Assembly: GCA_963969365.1 (NCBI GenBank)
Contig: OZ017758.1
Span: forward strand, 682,001-746,000
Reading direction: 5' to 3'
Length of the DNA: 64,000 nt
Source: Asterochloris sp. CNOR1
Taxonomy: Eukaryota > Chlorophyta > Trebouxiophyceae > Trebouxiales > Trebouxiaceae
Shown piece after piece: positions 55,701 to 64,000 of the stretch; positions within the stretch are counted from its first letter, which is position 1, and each line of letters opens with the position of its first letter. The translations under genes and the position numbers were made by a program. Below the pieces are notes generated by a model. That model searched no databases and was not told the DNA's origin. It saw nothing but the letters and a program-made list of their open reading frames with translations.

Positions 55701-58700
55701 TGTGCTGCCTGCGCTCTCCTGAGCTGCTGTGCTGTGCTTACCATGTTTGCAAGATGCCAGTCTGGGACTGCTTAAGCAAGTGGCGCTTCTAATGCACATG
55801 CTGAGGTGCAGTGCCCTCTGCAGGCAGGTTGCCCAGTTTCAGCAGCAGCAGCAGCAGGGGCAGCGCGCACAGTCATTTGAGCAGTCAGCGCCAGGTAGCC
55901 TTGCTGAGCATCATGCATTAGCTCCTTTCTTGGGGGACGGCCCAGGTGCTCAGGCTGCCTCAACCCCTCTGGTGGAGCCTGCAGATTGCAGGCAGCCTCA
56001 ACAGGCCAGGCCTGCAGAATATCAGGAGGCTGCAGAGACCTCTGACCCTTCACACAGCGGCAACAACTCAGATGATCGAGCCTCTAGTTGCCATGGAGCC
56101 AGCAGGCAGCTGTTGACCCTGTCAAAGGGCAGCCAGACAGGCAGTCGTCAGGCTGCACCAGATCAGGCCCGGCCAGCAGAGGTGCATGCAGATGGAGGCC
56201 TTAGGCACAGACCTGTAGACTCATCGCTGCAGCAGTCTGCGAAGGCACCAGTCCCGCTGCAGCAGTCTGCGAAGGCACCAGTCCCGCTGCAGCCACCTGC
56301 GCAAGCACCATTGCAGCCACAGGCGCAGAAGCGGCAGCGCCATGCAGACGCGAGGGGGCTGCACCACCTGATGGAGGGCTTGGATGCTGGGCCTGCAGGG
56401 CCCCTGGAGCTCCCTGCCAAGGACCGGGACAGAGAGGATGACCTGTCTTGGCAGACTGTGCTCAATGCAGCGGGGGGGCATCAGGGCAGCATCCCTGAAG
56501 GAAGTGCTGCGGCAGGTGGGCCTGTCTGCACTGCTTGGCAAGCAGGCATGGCCTGTTGGCTGCTGGAGCTGAGGATCAGCAAGAGGCCTGATCTCTTGAC
56601 TATGCTTATGAGCTGCCCTCAATCAGCTTCAACTCCAGAAAGAGCCACATGAAGTGCGGCAAGCTCAGGACAACAAGAACTCAGCAGTGTGCGCACCACT
56701 CCCATTACCCTGCAGGTCTGAGAGCAGAGGGCTCGTTCTCGTTCCACAATGACTCCTCAGCCAACGCACCAGCTGCTGTCTCAGATGACCTGAAGCGGCA
56801 CAGCATGGCAGAGAGCCAGCTGGACAACACCAGCAGGTGACAATCACATGCTGGCTATGCCTGTTTTGCTGCAGCCTTGAATCTGGGCGCTCAATGGCCT
56901 GCTGCACTGCTACCTGCACAAGCTAGATCAGCAGTGTCAGTGTGCTCAGGGACCAGCTGTACTGCTGCCTGCACAGGCTGCTGGAGGACCTCAAAGCTGA
57001 GGACAGCGAGACTGCAGAGGAGCTGGAGCAGCAGCTGGGGCGCCTGAAGCAGGAGTTCCAGCAGCTCTACAGCTGCATGGTGGACGAGCAGAGGCAGGGG
57101 CCGCGGCATGCAACCGCCTGGGAGCGGGAGCGGGCAGTGGCGCGGCGTGCGCGAGCTTTGCAGTCCATGCAGCAGCAGGTGTGCTTCAAGCTGCCTGGAG
57201 GGTCAGGTGATGCTTGAGAGTAAGCAGTGAGGTTCTCAAAAGGGGTGAGCGGTCTTCAAAAGTGAAGGGCGATGATGAGGGGGCAGGGGACGGGGTGCGC
57301 GGTGGCCTGATCTGCAGGTGAGTTGCCTGCTTCCGCTGGGCTTTCATTCTGTCACGGAGGAACGGCAGCTGCATCGAAGCAGGAGCAGGTGGTGGCACAG
57401 CATGCGCAAGCAGTCTGCCAGGCCACAACAGATGCATATTGGTGGGGCTACTTGAACAGGAAAAGGGCCTCCTTGGCAGTTGGTTGCAATGTGGCGCAGG
57501 TGTGTCAGCTCAGACCACGGCTGGTGTGCGGGCCTGCTCCTTGTGAGGTCTGCATGGCACCAGTGGGCTCTGCATCTCTTCTTGCAGGCACAGCTGCCGC
57601 CGGGACTTAAGGTTGATGGTTGGCGGGCTGTCGCAAGCCGGCTTGACACGCTGCCAGGCAGGCACAGCTGCTGCCTGAAGGCAGGAAATGGCACAGTGGG
57701 CGCAGGCAATGCAGGCCACAGTTGGAAGGCATCAAATGCTTCAGGCAGGAGATGCTGGTGCATATCCAGGTGTCATGCTAGTCAGGACCACATCACCTGT
57801 TGTCTCTCCCCGCTCCAATAGCGGCTTGACATCTGCCGGACATAGCCGCCGGCTGCTTGGCAGCACAGACTGGCTGGCATGCTATTGGAGTTGATTGCAA
57901 TGCTGGCTTCTGAGTTGTGACCAGTGACGGTGGCGGTGTGGCCCTGCAGGGTCCTGGGCGCCTGGTGGATCAGGTGCTGCAGCAGTTGCAGGACGTGGGG
58001 CTGAGTGCAGGCGAGCTCGGCGCGCGCGCGCGACATGGCAGCCCTGCCAGCAGCCCTCCGTGCCGGGAGGCACTGCGGCCCAGCAGCGCGGTCAACCAGG
58101 GTGAGCCAGACCTCGCCCCTAAGGCAAATCTGTAAGGTCCAGTGCAGCAAATTGGGTCTCCTAACTTGTGCGAGCCATCATCAGCATCATCAATCAGTTT
58201 GACAATGTTGGCAGTCATGCTTGTGTCATGGGCATGTGGCTCCAAATTGCTCAAGTGGGTTGGTCGGGCTTAAAATTCCACACCTCGAGATGCCTGCGGC
58301 TCCCCAGAGGCTGGGTCTGTACACCGGCGGTGCTGCTGCTGTGAGCTGTTTGAACGTCTTCCCTTCTGCCCCGGCCAACACTTGACCGGTGCCTTCAAGG
58401 CATCCCTCTGCAACGGCGAGTGACTGAGCTCTGTGCCAGCCATGTCCCTGGCTTGCGCTGCAGCATCCCCACAGGGACAGACTGGGGTGCCGATGCCACA
58501 GCGGGTCAGTGAGCAGCAGCTGCATGGCGTCATTCTGGCAGGCGCGCCCGGAACCAGTGGCTCATGGGACGGCGGCCGCCCTTCGGCAGCGCGAGCGTTG
58601 CGATTTCCCCATGCGCATGCCCGGCCGCATGGGGGCAGCCCTGTGGCAGGCTACAGGCCGCAGAAGGCAGCAGCAAGTCAGAGTGCTGGCAGGGATGGGG

Positions 58701-61700
58701 ATGCTGCAGGTAGGCAGGTGGCTGCCACGAACTCAAGCGGCTGCGGAGGTGTGTTTTTGTAACACATGCCTGCATCTTCATCCGCCACCTACCGCATTCC
58801 TCCTGTTCATCTGCCTTGAGGCAGCATACACTGTACAGGGACTGCTGGCAGGTAATACATCAGGGTGCATTTGTGGCCCTCGTGCAGAGCCTATCTGCAA
58901 CGGCATGCAGAGCTGACCAACCTCTGCACCGAGTCGTCTGAACCTGTTAAGATGCAGGTGCTGTCAGTTACAACAGCAGAGTGCAGCAGCAGGGGCAGCT
59001 GCTGCACAGGCGGCCCCCAGCCAGGGAGAGCTCGCTGAGCCTGGCAGAGCTGGTCTCTGCTCCCCAGGCCGCAGCTGACAGCCCCTCAGCTGCTGCCATC
59101 TCCCAGCAGCACCAGCATGGCAGCCTTGCACAGCAGCAGCAGGGGCAAGTCGCCACCACCGGCCGCTCTGCTGCCAGCGGCAGCACTGCCCTGCAGGAGC
59201 CAGGCCTCAGGGATCCACAAGAAGTGGCGAGCTGGGCCGCCAGTCCACCCACCAGCCGTGCAGCCTCCCCTGTGCCCAGCCCACGGTCGCCCCTCAGCAC
59301 CCTGCACACCTATGACCAGCAGGGCAGCCCCAGCATCAACGACATGCTGGCAGGTGTGCCAAGCCTACAGCCGAGCATTGCCCCTCAGCAACCTGCATGC
59401 TGGTGACCAGCAGGGCAGCCTGCCTGCAGCTGGGCTCAGTCAATGCCCACATCTCAAGATACAGGTCCCTAGGTCGCAAGACTGTGTTGCAAGGTATTGC
59501 AACACAGTTTGCATGGCACAGAAGCCAATGACTCTGCACAGCGGCCTTGAATGCTCACTCTGCGCCCTTGCCATCATCGACAACGCACAGGTGTGTTGCA
59601 TGCATGACACTGGCATGCACCGGTGCCTAGGGTGTGCCAAGCCCCGGGGCCTGCAGCCCTCCTTCTGGCCATGCTGCTCGCTGCAGCAGCGGGGCCCCCC
59701 GGTGGCAGTGTCTGCTTCAACTGTCTCCTCTGCTGCTCTGTCAGCAGCTGCGCCTCCCATCTGCCATGCAGGCCGCAGGGTCAGCCCTGACCCTATCCCA
59801 GCAGCTGCAGCAGGCGGCAGCTGCAGGGACGTCCCCCAGGACCACAGGCTGCGGGAGCTGCAGGTGGCCAACGAGGCGCTGGTGGCCATGCTTGATCGTG
59901 AGAAGGGCAACTGCCGCGCAGCCCAGGAAAGGCAGCAGGAGCTGGAGATGCACATGCAGGAGGTGAGTGCACCAGTGCACCAGCTGCAGTCATCACTGCG
60001 CCCATGCACAAGGAAGATATCAGGCTGTACAGTTGCCCGCTGCTTGCATGGGCGAAAACGGCCCCTGTGCCTGCCTGCAGGAGTGGTCACCCTGCACACG
60101 CTCAGAACTGGGTATGTACTGGGTCATGTCCCTGCTGCCACTCCTGAGCTTTCCTGTGGTGCCCAAGCGGTTCTGCAGCACATTTGAACACGCCTCACAG
60201 TGCAACTCATGCGTCATTGTCAGGACCACATATCAGCTGGTCTCAACTCACCATTGTCAGCGTGCTGCCTGCAGGTGGCCACGCAGTACGAGCTGCAGCT
60301 GACAGAAAGTCGCCTGGCTGAGAGCAAGCTGCGAGCAACCTGCCGGCGGCTGGAGAGCGAGGGCATGTTTGCAGAGGTGTTTGACACCTACGAGCGGGAG
60401 ATTGCGTCGCTGCAGGTAGGGTCTCGGTGCAAGGCAGAAGCAGCTTTGAATGCGCAGGCCCCTGAGCGCATGCGCACTCCACGTTGGGTCTGCAGATGGC
60501 TGCGGATGTGTGATGCATTTGTTGTGCCACCACAACCTCACAGCAGACCTGCAATACCGCAATATCAAGGATCCCCCAGCAGTAGCTGCCCGCCTCTCTC
60601 CTGGCCCCTCATGTGACCTCCCAGATGATCCATCAAGCACTAAAAGCAGAAGCAGCAACCTTGTGTACCTTGTAGTGGCCACTCACCCCTGCAGGCAGAG
60701 GCTCGCCACTGCTCCTCACCCCTGCAGGCAAAGGCTCGTTGCATGCGGCCACTGCTACTCACCCCTGCAGGCAGAGGCTTGCCGCATGCAGACCGAGAAC
60801 GTGGAGCTGGCTGCACAGGCAGCTGAGAAACGAAATCAATCTCCAGGGCGTCCGGGCAGCCGCCAGCAGCAGCACAGCTCGCGCAGCTCGCGAGCGGGCA
60901 GCCCTTGCGCACTGCGTGGGCGCGGCGACGAGGCAGCGCCGGTGGCCCTGCCGCCAGGCAGCCTGGATGCGCAGCTGCAGGGCCTGCGCAGGTTGCTCAG
61001 TTGATCATTTGAAGCCTTGCCCTGCTGTGAAACAGTGCAAAGCAGGTCTGTGGGCTGACGGCTGTGTTCGGAGCATCTACACTGGGTGGCACTCCTAGGA
61101 AATGTGCCTGCAGCTGCCAGCCGCACAGCACTGTGACTCAGGACAGCGAGCAGCGCGTTTGCAGGCCCCAAGGCTGTTGCTCATGGTGCCCACCTTCTGA
61201 GAGCAGCTGCCAGCTGCTGTGTTGGGCTCGGCCGCGACGCCGCGCAGACCCAGCGTGCGTGCCATGCAGGGCGCTGAGGAAGTGCGAGGGTGAGCGGGAT
61301 GCAGCCAAGGCTGCCAATGGTGACCTGCAGCGCCAGCAGCGCACCGGGGAGCTGTACAGGAAGAAGGTGGGCACTAGGCAGCGTGCCAGGACCCAGCTTG
61401 GCAGTATTTAGCTCAGTCTGTGAGGAAGTTCCTAAAGAACATGGAATTGGACTTGATGGGGTCCAGTCCCCAGGACCACATTTCTGTGTCCTTGCCTGGG
61501 GATTTCAGGTGTAGCGACCTGGGCCCTGACTGGCCCACCTCACAGAGCCCTGGCAGCAGGTGGGGTGCAAAGGGATGGCAGTCGAGTGCTAAGACTGTCA
61601 TGCACCCGTCCTGTGCTCTGCCCATCTGCACAGGCATTGCAGCATGGGTGAGTTGTGCTCGAGCTGAGGGCTTGCTGACTCCCCTCCCACTCAAGCCGCT

Positions 61701-62830
61701 GCCTGTAGGCGGAGGACAGCATAAAGCGCGTGACGGCCCTGCAGCACCGCCTCGCCCAGCAGCAAGATGAGCTGCATGCCCAGGGTCTGGCCAAAGCTGA
61801 GGCAGCCGCCAGCCTCTCAGCGCTGGAGGGGGACATGGACTTCCTGAAGCAGGAACATGTGGCGGCCCTGGCAGAGAATGCTGAGCTGAAGGCGAGGCTT
61901 GCATGGAACATGCCCCATTGCAGCTGGCGACAGGGAGGTGTGCCTCAGTGTGGCAGTGAACGGGTTTTCAGTTATCCTCACAGGCCGCAGTGCAATGCAG
62001 CCTGCCTAAGCATTGGCATCATGGAGGGTGCGCATCTGGGATCAAGGTGGCGAGCGGGGTCTTCATCATGGCAAAGATGTGTTTGGAGTGCTCTCAGGCT
62101 CCTGCCCTCTTTCTGCAAAGCTTTGTGATCACTGACGTTGCCACAAGCCGACATTCTAGAATGGCAGGCAGGGTCATGGGACAGGCTGGCACACACATCC
62201 TTGACCAATACAAGCTGTATAGCATGTGGCTTTTGTGCACAGTCCAAGGGCCTGACACAGATGCCAAGCATCTGCAGCCAGTGCTTGGGACCTCCAACCC
62301 CCCTCACCCCCCCCCCCCCCCCCCCGAAGTGTTTCGCCTGACTGCAGGAATCGGTGGCCAGCCTGCGGGACCAGGTGCGCGTGCTGCGCTCCCAGAAGCG
62401 GCGGGACGTAGTGCTGGCCAATCTGCCGCCTGTGCGGCCGGACTCTGTGGTCATGCCCCGCGGCAGGAATGCATGCACAGCTGTCGAGCTCTGCAAGCGG
62501 CTGCAGGGCGCCGTCATGCATGTACCAAAGGCAAGCCACCAGCCACGCTACTGCTGGGCGCGTGCTGTCTCCGATGGCCCTGTCACAATTTGGCTGGGAT
62601 GTGAAGGCCACAAGGCTCAGGCTCATCACCATGAAAGATGGCGTACACTGCTGCAGGCTGCAGCCGCCGCAGAGAGACTCAGCACAGAAGTGCAAGCATT
62701 CTTGGAGGACAGGAAGTCAATGCAGCAGCGCGAGGCCATCCTGCTGGACCTTCTCATGGGCAACTTGGCTTCAGTAGCAGGAAAGCCAGCCATGAGACCT
62801 CCATCTCGTGCTACCAGCATCAATGTATGA
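52715..62830 (+). CDS. Divergent kinesin-like protein with long coiled-coil tail
   Basis: N-terminal kinesin motor fold. Start MAEELESLGG sits in a good context (GCCATGG). Clear motor exons: 52715..about 52935 (LGHLTVCVKPALLQHM), 53155..53422 (DAVQWLLEGFNSAVITFGQA, P-loop GQAATGKS), about 53760..53930 (switch I region VSNRAHFFLQL), about 54217..54340 (switch II DLAGSHS), 54716..54809 (NQELLGVTRMITALAQA) and about 55158..55328 (GNCRTFLLACVSPHAAEYLD, SLNTLRIASRAQ). The P-loop fits Walker A, but kinesin GQTGSGKT, NxxSSRSH and DLAGSE are all altered, so motor activity may be weak. A low-complexity region follows (about 55822-56520), then coiled-coil exons: 56977.., 59860.., 60275.., 61275.., 61709.., 62348.. 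and 62657..62830, ending RATSINV. Many tail junctions are not resolved. A split into two genes is possible, but I see no internal start or stop. Confidence 0.8.
53380..53500 (+). repeat. Duplicated exon end and donor in the kinesin gene
   Basis: The exon end CAGCCTGCTGGCAGCGACCA, closing with GCTGCGCAG|GTGAGG at 53422, is repeated 65 bp later as CAGCCTGCCAGCAGCAACCG, closing with GCTCTGCAG|GTGAGG. Both donors look usable. Confidence 0.9.
56227..56316 (+). repeat. In-frame 30-bp repeat in kinesin coding sequence
   Basis: Two identical 30-bp units encode LQQSAKAPVP twice, followed by degraded units (LQPPAQAP, LQPQAQ). It lies in the low-complexity region between the motor and the coiled coil. 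Confidence 0.9.
59285..59455 (+). repeat. Copy of a kinesin exon segment in the following intron
   Basis: CCCCTCAGCACCCTGCACAC and GACCAGCAGGGCAGCC near 59291-59330 are repeated about 93 bp later as CCCCTCAGCAACCTGCATGC and GACCAGCAGGGCAGCC. Confidence 0.85.
60670..60795 (+). repeat. Three tandem copies of an acceptor and exon start (kinesin tail)
   Basis: CTCACCCCTGCAGGCAGAGG, or a one-base variant with GCAAAGG, occurs three times (near 60685, 60716 and 60759). Each has a full CTGCAG acceptor and is followed by CTCG or CTTG. The last one leads into the coding run for ACRMQTENVELAAQA. Confidence 0.9.
62307..62325 (+). repeat. Poly-C tract (19 C) in a kinesin intron
   Basis: A run of 19 cytosines lies 22 bp before the acceptor at 62347, where the polypyrimidine tract should be. 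Confidence 0.95.
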
Positions 62831-62897
62831 CCCTCCAAGTTCAGAAGGAAGAGGACATGCTTTGTACTGTGCACTGGCCCTCTTCCATACCATGCAT

Positions 62898-63901
62898 TCA
62901 TGGCGGCATCGAAATTGTACTGTTGGAAGTTGTGACTGCTTCAACCTCTTTGGGGGAGGGCGCACAGGGGCACAGGCGCTGCGAGTTCAGGTGGCTTCCA
63001 TCGCAGGTGGTGGGCTCCCCGCTGCCATCGTGCACCAGGCACATGGTGGGCCTCTGAATCTTGGGCGCATTGTCAACCACATACGAGGGCATGTCGGGGT
63101 CATTGTCTGCCTCACACCCTGCCTCGCAGTTGAAATGCTCCCTCACAACATTGCAGTGGTTCAGCGCTGGGAAGCCGTCCGGCGCACACTGCATGCCGCT
63201 GGCCACGCAGGCGGCTGTGCAGGTCTGTCCTGTCTCGCCGATCACTGGCTGGACTCCTACAGGAAGAGGGGGTGCGGGGGCCGCTGGCGTCACAGGCTTG
63301 CCTGCAGCAGGGTCACGGCTAATAATGGTGCTTTGCACAGAGAGCGTCACTCATGCACAGAGTGCATGCCATGAAATATGGCTTGAGGGCTTTGCTGTGT
63401 GTTAGCTGCTCAGTGTCTCCATAGTGCCAGTGGTGCACAAGTATGAGCATGAAGGGGCAAAGCACGACTGCTCAGTAGCAGGCAACTTGCCTGAGGGAGA
63501 GAAGCAGTGGTGCTGCGTGTCCAGGTAGGCATTCTCGTGAACAGTGCTGTGTGAGCTGGTGCGGCACTTGCCCCGGCAGTAGGCAAATGCTGAGGCCCAG
63601 TTACCAGTCTCTGGCCTGCACAGGGGCCGCTTGTGAGCTTCTAGCACTGCAGATTCCTGCCTGCATCGAATGCAAATGGCAGCTAGCTGGAGCAAGCATC
63701 AGCCAGACTAGCAGCTTTCCGATACAAGGCCTGTGAGCTTGCTGCAGCCTGCTCCAAGCTTACAAGGAGCAGGCACCCTGGCCTCACTTGTTCAGGCCTC
63801 GAGACACCTGGCTGACAGCTGCAGCAGCCCCATTAGCAGGATTGAGGCAGCAGGCCACACAGGGCTCAAACTCCTCACAGCACCTGGTCTCCAGATTACA
63901 C
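62898..63901 (-). CDS. SPRING (C12orf49) homologue with extra Cys-rich C-terminus; N-terminus outside window
   Basis: In animals SPRING is a Golgi/ER membrane protein that enables site-1 protease (S1P) maturation and thereby SREBP cleavage. Three exons, 63901..63788, 63615..63491 and 63301..62898, join in phase, the second through a GC donor (TCAG|GCAAGT). The family signature is clear: CCEEFEPCVACCLNP, then AYCRGKCRTSSHSTVHENAY and CF. After it comes a further segment of about 110 residues with twelve cysteines (GQTCTAACVASGMQC, HCNVVREHFNCEAGC, CLVHDGSG, QRLCPCAP) absent from the animal protein as I know it. The tail ends STISMPP. The remaining N-terminal exons, with the expected signal anchor, lie beyond 64000; 63902-64000 appears to be intron. 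Confidence 0.85.
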
Positions 63902-64000
63902 CTGCAGCGCGCACACCATCACAGCTCAGCCTGCAGGGGCTGCCCTCGTGCAAGTCCCAAGGGAGCTGACGCCATGCAGCATGAAGCTTCACCCTTGGCA

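Noticed and set aside
59117-60187. 356-codon open frame on the plus strand
   Set aside because: Wrong frame relative to the kinesin coiled-coil segments and runs through introns; composition is Cys/His/Pro-rich as in other shadows.
1-64000. tRNA, rRNA or snoRNA genes
   Set aside because: I looked for tRNA B-box-like GGTTCGA words with matching arms and for rRNA signatures and found none that fold convincingly; a covariance-model scan would be decisive.
1-64000. Horizontal transfer, plasmid, phage or viral insertion
   Set aside because: Splice-site style, base composition and gene types are uniform through the window; no integrase, reverse transcriptase or capsid-like frame was seen.

Overview
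This window is nuclear DNA of an intron-rich eukaryote, most likely a green alga (Chlorophyta; a trebouxiophyte-like genome is my best guess, not proven). Genes are cut into many short exons with GTGAGC/GTGAGT-type donors and CTGCAG acceptors. The gene set is eukaryotic: ER, proteasome, kinesin, F-box and OSCA-channel genes, plus a starch-binding protein with a plausible plastid transit peptide. I rebuilt gene models by hand from reading frame, splice sites, intron phase and family conservation. Where every phase closes I give full exon lists; elsewhere I say what is unresolved.

Layout. 2-354 (+): 3' end of a TLC-domain membrane protein. 694-10036 (+): M1 alanyl aminopeptidase. 10369-16438 (+): secreted Cys-containing protein with N-x-G repeats. 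16970-21885 (-): CBM20 starch-binding domain, basic SRRKKAA repeats and two tandem SAP domains. 22088-32354 (-): OSCA/CSC1-type mechanosensitive channel. 32666-33674 (-): dolichyldiphosphatase. 33960-35496 (+): ARL2BP (BART). 36009-39932 (-): Tudor-like nuclear protein. 40826-42901 (-): PHO88/SND3. 43346-44724 (+): TMX-like thioredoxin membrane protein. 44862-48562 (-): class 3 (DAGL-like) lipase. 48678-50263 (+): UBA/CUE-like plus F-box protein. 50384-52304 (-): proteasome beta5. 52715-62830 (+): divergent kinesin with a long coiled-coil tail. 62898-63901 (-): C-terminal part of a SPRING (C12orf49) homologue, running off the window.

Genes are densely packed. Several pairs are divergent with 115-445 bp between start codons (dolichyldiphosphatase/ARL2BP, PHO88/TMX, lipase/F-box, proteasome/kinesin). 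Several are convergent with only 67-140 bp between stop codons. Five genes act in the ER or secretory route (dolichyldiphosphatase, PHO88/SND3, TMX, SPRING and the secreted protein), but nothing shows that they are co-regulated.

The most striking signal is not a gene. Many introns hold degraded tandem copies of the neighbouring exon edge together with its splice site. They form ladders of about 30-170 bp steps, seen in the aminopeptidase, secreted, CBM20-SAP, OSCA, Tudor, lipase and kinesin genes. In the CBM20-SAP gene similar duplications remain in frame as protein repeats. This looks like a continuing process that enlarges introns and seeds alternative splice sites and new repeats. The second notable item is the CBM20 + basic repeat + tandem SAP protein, a domain combination I do not recognise.
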